DNA of 25,640 nt from a virus: positions 1-25,640 of IMG/VR virus record IMGVR_UViG_3300008267_000328. One strand, 5' to 3'. Shown piece after piece: positions 1 through 6,797 of this stretch. The position numbers were made by a program, and so were the translations under genes. Positions within the stretch are counted from its first letter, which is position 1. Every line of letters begins with the position of its first letter. Below the pieces are notes generated by a model. The model was not told where the DNA came from and ran no database searches. It saw only the letters and a program-made list of their open reading frames with translations.

Positions 1-1
1 T

Positions 2-1354
2 GGTTATTTAGATATTGGACCAGTTTCCAATTTATTAGTACCTGCATGGTCGGGTGTTTACTACAAGGTAACTCGTGGAATGGCCAATACCTACGATTCA
101 AACAAACTTGTGGTACTTCCTTACAACGATGGATCAGTCCAAGTAGTCGATGGTTGGGTATTGATTGCAGTTCATAATGGAGATAATAGTTCACTAAAAT
201 GGTTGCCTGGAATGGTAACGATTCCTAGTGGAGGAACCTACTACACAAGCACTGGATTATCTTCTTGGGCTACTGGTCCTACTGGACCGACAGGGCCCAC
301 CGGACCTACTGGCCCAACTGGCCCTAGTGGACCTCAGGGATTGAAAGGGGATACTGGTAACACTGGTCCTACTGGCCCACAAGGGTTAAAAGGAGACACT
401 GGTAACACTGGACCAACTGGCCCAACTGGTCCTCAAGGGCTAAGAGGGGATACTGGAGCTACCGGACCAACTGGTCCAGGTTCAACAGTTGCAGGACCTC
501 CAGGACCTACTGGCCCTAGTGGTCCTACTGGCCCTAGTGGACCTACTGGATCACCAGGCCCAACTGGACCTACTGGACCTGCAGGATCAACTTCGTATAC
601 AGCAGGAGCTTTGTCGAGCACTGGGTTTGGAAGCAGTACTCAGACTTGGTATCAATCTCCATCACCGATTGCAGGATACAACGGTAGCTGGGCAAGTTAC
701 TTAATCTCAAGTCACGGAGATGGAGCAACCTACTACAACCAAACTCTAATCATGCCATTCTGGTCAGCACCACAATACACAAGACTAGAGGGTGGTACTC
801 AAAAAGGTCCATATACATTTGTCACTACAGAAAACCTAAGCTCATACTCATTATCAGGCCCTACCGGCCCAACTGGCCCTACTGGAGCTACTGGTCCTAC
901 TGGCCCTAGTGGAACTAATGGCGGACCTGGTCCAACTGGACCTCCAGGACCTACTGGACCAAGTGGAACGAATGGCGGACCTGGTCCAACTGGCCCTAGT
1001 GGACCCACTGGAGCTAATGGTCGTTCAGCTTACGAGTCTTGGTTAGCTGCAGGTAATAGTGGAACAGAGGCTGCCTTCCTAGCAGCATTGAGAGGAGCTA
1101 CTGGACCTACTGGACCTACTGGAGCTCCAGGACCTATCGGACCAACTGGACCTACCGGACCTTCAGGAACTGGATCACCTGGACCTACTGGGGCACCTGG
1201 CCCAACTGGACCGACTGGTCCCGATGGACCTCCAGGACCTCCAGGATCAGGTGGCGGTGGTACCAGCGGTTATACTGGTGATATCCCAGTTACTGATGGT
1301 CGAGGTATGTTTGTACTACAATTTGTTAATGGTTTGCTTGTGAATGTGATGTAA
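2..1354 (+). CDS. Collagen-like tail fibre / adhesin protein, 5'-truncated by window edge
   Basis: The reading frame is open from base 2, so the ATG at 80 is internal and the start lies outside the window; 450 residues are visible. Three blocks of Gly-X-Y triplets, mostly Gly-Pro-Thr with [11 protein letters not shown]-type variants, are separated by non-collagen segments. Before the third block lies a segment of the type [19 protein letters not shown], a linker known from many phage collagen-like fibres. The end, [19 protein letters not shown], resembles the short C-terminal strand of phage surface proteins. Such proteins form trimeric triple helices in fibres or capsid decorations; a receptor-binding or spacer role outside the virion is inferred. 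The next gene is a putative 2OG/Fe(II) oxygenase. No upstream context is visible, so fibre type and position on the virion cannot be decided. Confidence 0.8.
   Translation, partial: GYLDIGPVSNLLVPAWSGVYYKVTRGMANTYDSNKLVVLPYNDGSVQVVDGWVLIAVHNGDNSSLKWLPGMVTIPSGGTYYTSTGLSSWATGPTGPTGPTGPTGPTGPSGPQGLKGDTGNTGPTGPQGLKGDTGNTGPTGPTGPQGLRGDTGATGPTGPGSTVAGPPGPTGPSGPTGPSGPTGSPGPTGPTGPAGSTSYTAGALSSTGFGSSTQTWYQSPSPIAGYNGSWASYLISSHGDGATYYNQTLIMPFWSAPQYTRLEGGTQKGPYTFVTTENLSSYSLSGPTGPTGPTGATGPTGPSGTNGGPGPTGPPGPTGPSGTNGGPGPTGPSGPTGANGRSAYESWLAAGNSGTEAAFLAALRGATGPTGPTGAPGPIGPTGPTGPSGTGSPGPTGAPGPTGPTGPDGPPGPPGSGGGGTSGYTGDIPVTDGRGMFVLQFVNGLLVNVM
275..589 (+). repeat. Collagen-like Gly-X-Y repeat block 1
   Basis: About 105 consecutive codons, nearly all in Gly-X-Y register, mostly Gly-Pro-Thr, with two near-identical [17 protein letters not shown] units and a third [17 protein letters not shown]. 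At DNA level the units differ mainly at third positions, so selection on the protein rather than recent tandem duplication is likely. Confidence 0.9.
857..1021 (+). repeat. Collagen-like Gly-X-Y repeat block 2
   Basis: Gly-Pro-Thr triplets with a duplicated [14 protein letters not shown] unit (near 905-940 and 956-994). The unit is almost exact at DNA level, suggesting a recent small duplication. Confidence 0.88.
1094..1249 (+). repeat. Collagen-like Gly-X-Y repeat block 3
   Basis: Gly-X-Y triplets ending in [12 protein letters not shown] just before the conserved C-terminal segment. It is preceded by the SAYESWL...FLAALRG linker, which typically sits between collagen blocks in phage fibres. 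Confidence 0.88.
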
Positions 1355-1368
1355 TTTTTGTATATTTT
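1338..1368 (+). promoter_or_regulatory. Bacteroidota-type promoter (TTG-N20-TATATTTT)
   Basis: TTG at 1338-1340, exactly 20 nt, then TATATTTT at 1361-1368, against a known Bacteroidota consensus of TTG-N19-21-TAnnTTTG. It lies over the end of the fibre gene. Transcription would start around 1372-1375, at or next to the ATG at 1373. Confidence 0.55.
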
Positions 1369-1372
1369 AGTT

Positions 1373-1966
1373 ATGAATAATAGACCCACATTTAGACCAA
1401 CAGAAAATGTAGACCAGACTCAATACTATTGGTTTGAGAATGGTTTTACAGAAGAGGAAGTAAACCATATACACAACTCAGCAATTAAGTATGTAGAACA
1501 AGATGCTACAATAATTGGTAATGATCAAGAGGTAGAGGAAGCCATTAGAAAATCAAAAATCAAATGGCTTCCAAATACTCCTGAGTGGGGTTGGTTTTAT
1601 GATCGTATTGCTGATATGGTAGTAGAAGCAAATAATGCTTTGTGGCACTTTGATCTACATAGTATCATAGATGATATTCAGTACACACAGTATGAAGCAG
1701 GTGGAGGTCATTATGACTGGCATGTCGATATTGGACCTTCTACAATCTCGCACAGAAAGGTTTCTGTTGTAGTTCAATTAGCAGACCCCGATGATTATGT
1801 GGGTGGCGATTTAGAATTAATGCCAGGTAACTTTTCATTTGCTGTACCACGCAAAAAAGGAGCAGTTGCAATCTTCCCATCATTCATGTTACATAGAGTA
1901 ACACCAGTAACCGAAGGATTGCGACAAAGTGCAGTTTTATGGGTCGGTGGTGGACATTACAAATAA
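1373..1966 (+). CDS. 2-oxoglutarate/Fe(II)-dependent oxygenase (prolyl 4-hydroxylase-like)
   Basis: Predicted cytoplasmic non-heme iron hydroxylase of 197 residues. The jelly-roll signature is complete: HxD iron ligands in HYDWHVDIG (H117, D119), the VSVVVQL and YVGGDLEL strands, distal His in FPSFMLHRVTPVTEG (H174), and R184 placed to bind 2-oxoglutarate. The ATG at 1373 is preferred over an in-frame TTG at 1358 because it sits directly downstream of a good promoter and gives a normal N-terminus. Enzymes of this family occur among the structural genes of T4-like marine phages; targets are mostly unknown. Here it follows a Pro/Thr-rich collagen-like fibre, so protein hydroxylation of the fibre is an attractive but unproven role. 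Alternatives are DNA base or other protein hydroxylation. Confidence 0.85.
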   Translation: MNNRPTFRPTENVDQTQYYWFENGFTEEEVNHIHNSAIKYVEQDATIIGNDQEVEEAIRKSKIKWLPNTPEWGWFYDRIADMVVEANNALWHFDLHSIIDDIQYTQYEAGGGHYDWHVDIGPSTISHRKVSVVVQLADPDDYVGGDLELMPGNFSFAVPRKKGAVAIFPSFMLHRVTPVTEGLRQSAVLWVGGGHYK

Positions 1967-1985
1967 GGTTTACAAACAAAACAAC

Positions 1986-1994
1986 ATATTTATA
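1986..1994 (+). promoter_or_regulatory. Late-type promoter motif ATATTTATA
   Basis: Exact nine-base motif 25 nt before the ATG at 2020. One of six exact copies in short intergenic gaps of this window. Confidence 0.6.
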
Positions 1995-2019
1995 CAAAGA
2001 ACAACATAAAAACAAAGTT

Positions 2020-2292
2020 ATGGAAAACAAGCAATTTAGCGCAGAAGAACTTGAGCAAATCAAAGTCTTACAAGAGAAGTACAACGTATTAGGTATTCAA
2101 CTAGTACAATTAAAGTTAGCAAAAAAGAATGCTGAAACCTATCTTAATGGCTTAATCGAGCAAGAGGGATTACTAGAAAATCAGATTGTAGAGACAAACG
2201 AGGAAGAAAAGAAGCTAGCTCAAGAATTAGACACAAAATATGGAGCTGGTTCTTTAGATCTTGAGACCGGACAATTTACGCCAAATAGCTAA
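2020..2292 (+). CDS. Small coiled-coil protein, function unknown
   Basis: A 90-residue acidic protein. Residues about 8-75 are a continuous heptad-rich helix (AEELEQIKVLQEKYNVLGIQ onward) predicted to form a coiled coil. The end, KYGAGSLDLETGQFTPNS, looks like a compact C-terminal tail. The frame is open upstream to an ATG at 1939, but that would overlap the oxygenase; the ATG at 2020 follows an A-rich leader and the late-type motif at 1986, so it is the better start. Placement just before the tail sheath and a shared promoter type suggest a virion or assembly function. The family is not one I can name. Confidence 0.75.
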   Translation: MENKQFSAEELEQIKVLQEKYNVLGIQLVQLKLAKKNAETYLNGLIEQEGLLENQIVETNEEEKKLAQELDTKYGAGSLDLETGQFTPNS

Positions 2293-2321
2293 GGTATTTT
2301 AAGGTTTCGCTGTATGTTGTG

Positions 2322-2330
2322 ATATTTATA
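2322..2330 (+). promoter_or_regulatory. Late-type promoter motif ATATTTATA
   Basis: Exact motif 28 nt before the tail sheath ATG at 2359, in a 66-nt gap with no terminator visible. Confidence 0.62.
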
Positions 2331-2358
2331 TTCAAACTGATAAAACTACATTACAACA

Positions 2359-4743
2359 ATGGCTGAAAGAATAGTATCACCAGGTGTATTTACAAACGAG
2401 AAAGACCTCTCGTTTTTACCTGCAGGTATTGCAGCAATCGGAGCTGCAATCATTGGTCCAACAGTAAAAGGACCTGCTTTTGTACCGACAGTTGTCACTT
2501 CATTTGACGACTTTATTGCTAAGTTCGGTGGCTTAAGCGAAGAAACATACGTACCATATGCAGTTAAGAGCTACTTGAATAGCGCTTCAACTGTTACTGT
2601 GGTTCGTGTATTGTCTGAGGGAGGCTACAACGCTGACGCAGTACAAATTATCCACACTAACGGAGCTACTACAAGATTAGTTGGTATCATTATGCCAACC
2701 ACTACTGTAGGTTCTTCTACTGGTAACGGATTCACTAAATCGGACTTTACAGCTTTCCAAGCAGGAAGTGTAACTGGATCTTTTGGATTCCAACTATCTG
2801 GTTCAAGCGTAACTGCACAAGCACTTACAGCATCAGCTAACCCAGCAAATGTTAACTCTTTTGCTAACGTACTTGGCCAATCTGTAAAAGGTGGTAAGAA
2901 GGGATATATGTACAATTGGTTTGGTGATTACCTAGCAACTACTGTAGGTTTATCCGGATCTGTAAGCTTCGTATCACAATCAGCTAATGCAAAAGTTGAC
3001 CTATCAGGTTCAGCAGGTGTATACACAAACGCTGAGACTCCATGGATTCAATCCCAAATCATCGGTAACGAGAAACTAAACTTATTTAAGATTCACACTC
3101 TTGCTGATGGTACTGACACAAACACTTCATTTAAAGTTGCTGTAATCAACACAACTTTACCTGGAGATGATGCAGGAAGCGATTATGGATCATTCACAGT
3201 AGTAGTTCGTGACTACAATGATACAGACCAACGTCCAGTTATCTTAGAATCATTCACTGGTCTTAATTTAGATCCAGATTCATCTAATTACATCGCTCGT
3301 CGAATTGGTGATAAAGCTTACTCAGTAAGTTCAGCAGGTGTAGTATCTGTAACTGGAGATTACAACAACATTTCTAAATACATTCGTGTAGAAGTTGATT
3401 CAGCTGTATCAGCTAAAGCGATTACAGCAAACGTAAAACCTTTTGGTTTTGCTGCAGTAATCCAGCCAGTATCTTCTAGCTACGCAATGCCAACTGCATC
3501 TATGGTGACTCAAAACACCGAGATCAACAGCGCTTACAATAAGAAAGCTTACTACGGATGGAGCTGGTCTTCAGCAGATAATGAAAACTACTTGAAACCA
3601 TTAGCTCTTGGTACATCAGCAATGAATAATGCTGCATTCAACCTTGATGCTTGTTTCATTCACGCAAGTGCTTCTAAATTAAACGACAGCTCAACATTTG
3701 TAGGAGGTTCTTCAATCTCTGCATCATTGTTCGCTGGATTAGATGTAAGCACATTCTTGAAATTTACAATACCATTCCAAGGTGGATTTGATGGTATGGA
3801 CCCAGCAATCGTTAAGAAAGTAGGTTCAGCAATCACAGCTACTAACTTATTTGGTATGGATTGTTCAACTGCAACTGCAAAAGGTTCAGTAGGATATGTA
3901 AAAGCACTTAACGTAATCAGCAACTCTGATGAGTATGATGTTAACTTAATCGTTACTCCAGGTGCTACAATCAAAGATCACTCAGCTATCGTTAACAAAG
4001 CTATCGAAGTAGCAGAAGATCGTGGAGATGCATTTGTAATTGCAGATCCAGTTATCCAAGGTCAATCAGCAGCAGCAGCAATTGCAGCAGTAAGTGACTC
4101 AGGAATCGATTCTAACTATGTAGGTACTTACTGGCCATGGGTTAAAATCCTAGACACAAACAAGAACAAACCAGTATGGGTTCCACCTAGTGTTGTTGTT
4201 CCACGTGTAATGGCTTACAATGATTCAGTAGCTTACGAATGGTTTGCACCAGCTGGTCTAAACCGTGGAGGTATCTCTGAAGCAGTTGATGTTGAATTGA
4301 AACTTAACCAAGCTGACAGAAACGACTTATACGAAAACAAGATCAATGCAATCGCAACATTCCCTAACCAAGGAATTTGTATCTGGGGTCAAAAAACTCT
4401 ACAAGCTAAACCATCAGCTCTTGATCGTATCAATGTAAGACGTTTGATGATCACAATGAAGAAATACATTGCAAGTGCTAGCCGCTACTTGGTATTTGAA
4501 AACAATACTACAGCTACACGTCAACGTTTCTTAAACATCGTAACTCCATACTTAGAAACAGTTAAAGCTCGTCAAGGTCTTTATGCTTTCAAAGTTGTAA
4601 TGGATGAGACTAACAACACACCTGATGTAATCGACAGAAACATCATGTACGGTCAAATTTACTTACAACCAGCTAAAGCAGCAGAATTTATCGTTCTTGA
4701 CTTTAACATTCTTCCTACTGGAGCAACTTTTGACAACGCTTAA
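2359..4743 (+). CDS. 18: Tail sheath protein (T4 gp18-like)
   Basis: Contractile tail sheath subunit, 794 residues against 659 for T4 gp18, the extra length lying in the variable central domains. The N-terminus (AERIVSPGVFTNEKDLSF) is the hallmark start of myovirus sheaths, followed by GPTVKGPAFVPTVVTSFDDF. The C-terminal domain carries the conserved core: PNQGICIWGQKTL near residue 673, INVRRLMI near 692, the FENNTTATRQRFLN region and FIVLDFNILPTG at the end. It polymerises around the tail tube and contracts at infection. It stands first in the tail module, preceded by a late-type motif and followed 25 nt later by the tube gene, which has its own motif. The codon choice is more uniform than in neighbouring genes, as expected for a highly expressed structural protein. 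Confidence 0.97.
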   Translation: MAERIVSPGVFTNEKDLSFLPAGIAAIGAAIIGPTVKGPAFVPTVVTSFDDFIAKFGGLSEETYVPYAVKSYLNSASTVTVVRVLSEGGYNADAVQIIHTNGATTRLVGIIMPTTTVGSSTGNGFTKSDFTAFQAGSVTGSFGFQLSGSSVTAQALTASANPANVNSFANVLGQSVKGGKKGYMYNWFGDYLATTVGLSGSVSFVSQSANAKVDLSGSAGVYTNAETPWIQSQIIGNEKLNLFKIHTLADGTDTNTSFKVAVINTTLPGDDAGSDYGSFTVVVRDYNDTDQRPVILESFTGLNLDPDSSNYIARRIGDKAYSVSSAGVVSVTGDYNNISKYIRVEVDSAVSAKAITANVKPFGFAAVIQPVSSSYAMPTASMVTQNTEINSAYNKKAYYGWSWSSADNENYLKPLALGTSAMNNAAFNLDACFIHASASKLNDSSTFVGGSSISASLFAGLDVSTFLKFTIPFQGGFDGMDPAIVKKVGSAITATNLFGMDCSTATAKGSVGYVKALNVISNSDEYDVNLIVTPGATIKDHSAIVNKAIEVAEDRGDAFVIADPVIQGQSAAAAIAAVSDSGIDSNYVGTYWPWVKILDTNKNKPVWVPPSVVVPRVMAYNDSVAYEWFAPAGLNRGGISEAVDVELKLNQADRNDLYENKINAIATFPNQGICIWGQKTLQAKPSALDRINVRRLMITMKKYIASASRYLVFENNTTATRQRFLNIVTPYLETVKARQGLYAFKVVMDETNNTPDVIDRNIMYGQIYLQPAKAAEFIVLDFNILPTGATFDNA

Positions 4744-4751
4744 TATTTATA
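4743..4751 (+). promoter_or_regulatory. Late-type promoter motif ATATTTATA
   Basis: Exact motif starting on the last base of the sheath stop codon and ending 17 nt before the tube ATG at 4769. Confidence 0.62.
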
Positions 4752-4768
4752 CAAAAGAGTAACGCAAC

Positions 4769-5257
4769 ATGGCAAACTTAATAGAAAACAACGAAATCTT
4801 CTACACACCTTACGAACCAAAGGTACAGAATAGATTTATATTACAAGTAGATGGTATTCCATCATTCTTGTGTAAAAAAGTTTCTCGTCCACAATTGGAA
4901 TGTGGTGAGGTGGTTCTAGATCACATCAACATTATCCGTAAGATGAAGGGTAAGTGTAAGTGGGGAGATATCACAATCTCTATGTATGACGCCATCGTTC
5001 CATCAGGTGCGCAAGCAGTAATGGAGTGGGTACGTACAGCTCACGAATCAGTAACCGGTCGTGATGGATATGCAGACTTCTATAAGAAGAACTTCGATAT
5101 CTTCGTACTAGGTCCAGTTGGTGATAAAATCGAGAACTGGAAAATTTGGGGAGCTTACATCAAAACTGCACAGTTTGGTGATATGGACTGGTCTACTGAG
5201 ACTCCAGTTGAAATCTCTCTAACACTTGGTATTGACTACGCAGTACTTGAATACTAA
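4769..5257 (+). CDS. 19: Tail tube protein (T4 gp19-like)
   Basis: Inner tail tube subunit, 162 residues, close to T4 gp19 (163). The pattern is that of the gp19 family: FILQVDGIPSFLCKKVSRPQ near the N-terminus, a central KGKCKWGDITISMYDAIVPS strand pair, and the terminal TPVEISLTLGIDYAVLEY. It stacks as hexameric rings between baseplate and neck, inside the sheath. It lies directly downstream of the sheath, and a strong terminator follows at 5278, so sheath and tube form their own transcription block. Confidence 0.95.
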   Translation: MANLIENNEIFYTPYEPKVQNRFILQVDGIPSFLCKKVSRPQLECGEVVLDHINIIRKMKGKCKWGDITISMYDAIVPSGAQAVMEWVRTAHESVTGRDGYADFYKKNFDIFVLGPVGDKIENWKIWGAYIKTAQFGDMDWSTETPVEISLTLGIDYAVLEY

Positions 5258-5277
5258 TTAAGACTGAAAATTAATTT

Positions 5278-5313
5278 AAAGAAAGCTGACTTAACTGTTG
5301 GCTTTCTTTTTTT
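5278..5313 (+). terminator. Rho-independent terminator after tail tube gene
   Basis: AAAGAAAGC (5278-5286) pairs perfectly with GCTTTCTTT (5301-5309). Inner pairs TGAC/GTTG (two G-U) extend the stem to 13 bp around loop TTAACT, followed by an unbroken T run to 5313. A promoter motif begins 9 nt later. Confidence 0.85.
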
Positions 5314-5321
5314 ATTTGCGT

Positions 5322-5330
5322 ATATTTATA
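5322..5330 (+). promoter_or_regulatory. Late-type promoter motif ATATTTATA
   Basis: Exact motif directly behind the tube-gene terminator and 34 nt before the ATG at 5365. Confidence 0.62.
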
Positions 5331-5364
5331 GGAGAACCATAGTTACTAAAATAGTTTTATCAAT

Positions 5365-6240
5365 ATGACAAAAGTTGTAAACGACGATTACCCAACAAAC
5401 AATCGCCAACTAACAGACGAAGAGATCAAAGCCAAATTCTTGGCAGACTCAATCAACACAGGAGCTGTTGAAACTTTCACTAAATCAGATACACCAACGG
5501 AGGTAATTCCACTTCCAAGTAAAGGATACTTCTATCCAGAAGGACATCCATTAGCTAGTGGTACTATCGAGATGAAGTACATGACCGCTAAGGAGGAGGA
5601 TATCCTAACATCGCAGAGTCTTATCAAACAAGGTATTGTATTAGATAAATTGTTGCAATCGCTGATTGTTACAAAAATTAACTTCAACGACTTGTTAACT
5701 GTTGACAAAAACGCAATCTTTATTGCAGCTCGTATTCTTGCGTATGGTAAGGATTATGAGGTAGAGATCACTTGTCCAAGTTGTGGTGAAAAGTCAAATC
5801 ATGTAATTGACCTTCAACAATTTGAAGATAAGGAGATCGATTGGGATCGCTTTACAAAAGGTCAAACAACACACAATTTTACATTACCAATCTCTAAAAA
5901 AGAGATTACATTGAAGTTTTTAACTCATGGTGATGAAAAGAAAATTGAAGATGCTATCAAGGCTACTAAAAAGCTAAGCCGTCTTACGGGAGTTGATCCT
6001 GAGCTTTCAACACGATTGAAACATATGATCGTAGCTGTTGAAGGAGAGACGGATAGAGCTGTAGTTAATAGGTTTGTTGATAGTATGTTGTCTAGAGATT
6101 CTTTGGAACTACGTAAATACCTAAAAGAGATTACTCCAGATATCGACACAACATTCTCATTTGAGTGTCCAAGTTGTGGCTTTGAGCAAGAAAAGATGGC
6201 ATTGCCCATCGGAGTAGGGTTTTTTTGGCCTGGGGTCTGA
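5365..6240 (+). CDS. T4 gp26-like baseplate/tail assembly protein, frame-0 product
   Basis: Unshifted product of 291 residues. IPLPSKGYFYP (48-58) is characteristic of the T4 gp26 family of baseplate-hub assembly proteins. Two CPSCG knuckles (C137/C140 and C268/C271) probably bind one zinc. The frame ends GFFWPGV then TGA at 6238-6240, but a clearly protein-like sequence continues in the +1 frame to 6433, immediately before a terminator. I infer the normal full product is a 355-residue fusion made by +1 frameshifting. The gene sits between tail tube and tape measure, the slot where many tailed phages have tail-assembly chaperones made by programmed frameshift. Alternatively a G too many in the run at 6232-6235 is a sequencing error. 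The family name rests on my recollection of the IPLPSKG signature. Confidence 0.75.
   Translation: MTKVVNDDYPTNNRQLTDEEIKAKFLADSINTGAVETFTKSDTPTEVIPLPSKGYFYPEGHPLASGTIEMKYMTAKEEDILTSQSLIKQGIVLDKLLQSLIVTKINFNDLLTVDKNAIFIAARILAYGKDYEVEITCPSCGEKSNHVIDLQQFEDKEIDWDRFTKGQTTHNFTLPISKKEITLKFLTHGDEKKIEDAIKATKKLSRLTGVDPELSTRLKHMIVAVEGETDRAVVNRFVDSMLSRDSLELRKYLKEITPDIDTTFSFECPSCGFEQEKMALPIGVGFFWPGV
6220..6240 (+). other. Candidate +1 programmed frameshift site
   Basis: Reading GGG TTT TTT TGG CCT GGG GTC TGA in frame 0. A +1 slip is allowed only between the +1-frame stop at 6215-6217 and the frame-0 stop at 6238. A tRNA on GGG (6232-6234) could re-pair with GGG at 6233-6235 and continue TCT GAT TAC, giving FFWPGSDYR. 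The T7 run at 6220-6226 is a second permissive site. Confidence 0.6.
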
Positions 6241-6249
6241 TTACAGGCC
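6227..6249 (+). other. Hairpin enclosing the frameshift site
   Basis: GGCCTG (6227-6232) pairs perfectly with CAGGCC (6244-6249). The 11-nt loop contains the rest of the GGGG run and the frame-0 TGA. A second perfect 7-bp stem follows downstream, AAGATCA 6258-6264 with TGATCTT 6271-6277. Confidence 0.5.
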
Positions 6250-6433
6250 CATTCTACAAGATCAGATTTTTGATCTTATGTACTATGGAAAAATGGGTTG
6301 GACTTACAACGACCTATACACTCTACCAGTACACCTTAGAAGATACTTCTACCTCAAGTTGGCAGATGTTAAAAAGAAAGAACATGAGGCAGAAAAAGCA
6401 GCATACGAAAAAGCAAAATCTGGAAAGAGATAA
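6236..6433 (+). CDS. +1-frame C-terminal extension of the gp26-like protein
   Basis: Sixty-five codons in the +1 frame, beginning SDYRPILQDQIFDLMYYGKM and continuing through TYNDLYTLPVHLRRYFYLKL to a Lys/Glu-rich helix ending SGKR. It has amphipathic, protein-like composition and no start codon before an internal ATG at about 6278, too late to include the DYRPILQDQIFDL part. Its stop at 6431-6433 lies 2 nt before the terminator stem, as expected for the true gene end. From memory, related phage proteins carry an FFWP...YR...QIF...LP..LR sequence in one frame, so this is read as the missing C-terminus. Independent translation from the internal ATG as a 52-residue protein is a weaker alternative. 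Confidence 0.7.
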   Translation, partial: SDYRPILQDQIFDLMYYGKMGWTYNDLYTLPVHLRRYFYLKLADVKKKEHEAEKAAYEKAKSGKR

Positions 6434-6435
6434 TA

Positions 6436-6465
6436 AAAGCCAACTTCGGTTGGCTTTCCTTTTTT
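6436..6465 (+). terminator. Rho-independent terminator with UUCG tetraloop
   Basis: AAAGCCAAC (6436-6444), loop TTCG, then GTTGGCTTT (6449-6457): a perfect 9-bp stem followed by CC and a six-T run. The next promoter motif starts at 6470. Confidence 0.92.
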
Positions 6466-6469
6466 GACA

Positions 6470-6478
6470 ATATTTATA
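6470..6478 (+). promoter_or_regulatory. Late-type promoter motif ATATTTATA
   Basis: Exact motif 5 nt after the UUCG terminator and 13 nt before the ATG at 6492. It would drive the long tape measure/baseplate operon 6492-14208, which has no other intergenic gap larger than 4 nt. Confidence 0.62.
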
Positions 6479-6491
6479 TGAAAATAACTCC

Positions 6492-6794
6492 ATGGCAAAC
6501 AACAAAGTTCAAGAACTGATTCAGAAGTTGATTCGTGAGGAATTACAAAATCACAAGATCAATGAAGACATCGTTGGTTGGATGACTGGTGTTGGTAGAA
6601 AGGTTGCTTACGATATCATTGATAGACGAGCAAAGGGTTTAAGCGGAGCATTATCTTCAGATCCAAAACTGCTAAGATTAGCAAAGGATCTTAAAATCAC
6701 ATCAAGAGATTTAGAAAGTAGAATTAATACACTCCTAGATAAAGACCCACGATTTCTTAGAGCACTAGCAACACAACGTGCAAAACGATATTAA
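6492..6794 (+). CDS. Small basic helical protein, function unknown
   Basis: A 100-residue, Lys/Arg-rich, predicted all-helical protein. It begins MANNKVQELIQKLIREELQN and ends in a basic tail ALATQRAKRY. First gene of the operon that carries the tape measure 3 nt downstream, so a tail assembly role is plausible. The short N-terminal LIREEL element resembles LIRKEL at the start of the 80-residue protein at 15576. No family recognised. Confidence 0.75.
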   Translation: MANNKVQELIQKLIREELQNHKINEDIVGWMTGVGRKVAYDIIDRRAKGLSGALSSDPKLLRLAKDLKITSRDLESRINTLLDKDPRFLRALATQRAKRY

Positions 6795-6797
6795 TAG

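Noticed and set aside
433-1008. Reverse-strand open frames of 60-70 codons rich in Gly-Pro-Val
   Set aside because: They mirror the collagen repeats; periodic GGNCCN codons keep the opposite strand open. No starts, leaders or neighbours on that strand.
1358-1372. TTG start at 1358 for the oxygenase
   Set aside because: It lies within the promoter box region; the ATG at 1373 is better placed.
1939-2019. ATG at 1939 as start of the small coiled-coil protein
   Set aside because: It would overlap the oxygenase in another frame and begin with unlikely sequence; the late-type motif at 1986 points to 2020.
6225-6467. An 80-codon open frame beginning ATGGCCTGGGG after the gp26-like gene
   Set aside because: It is in the -1 frame, has unlikely composition, runs through the terminator hairpin and overlaps the much better +1-frame continuation.
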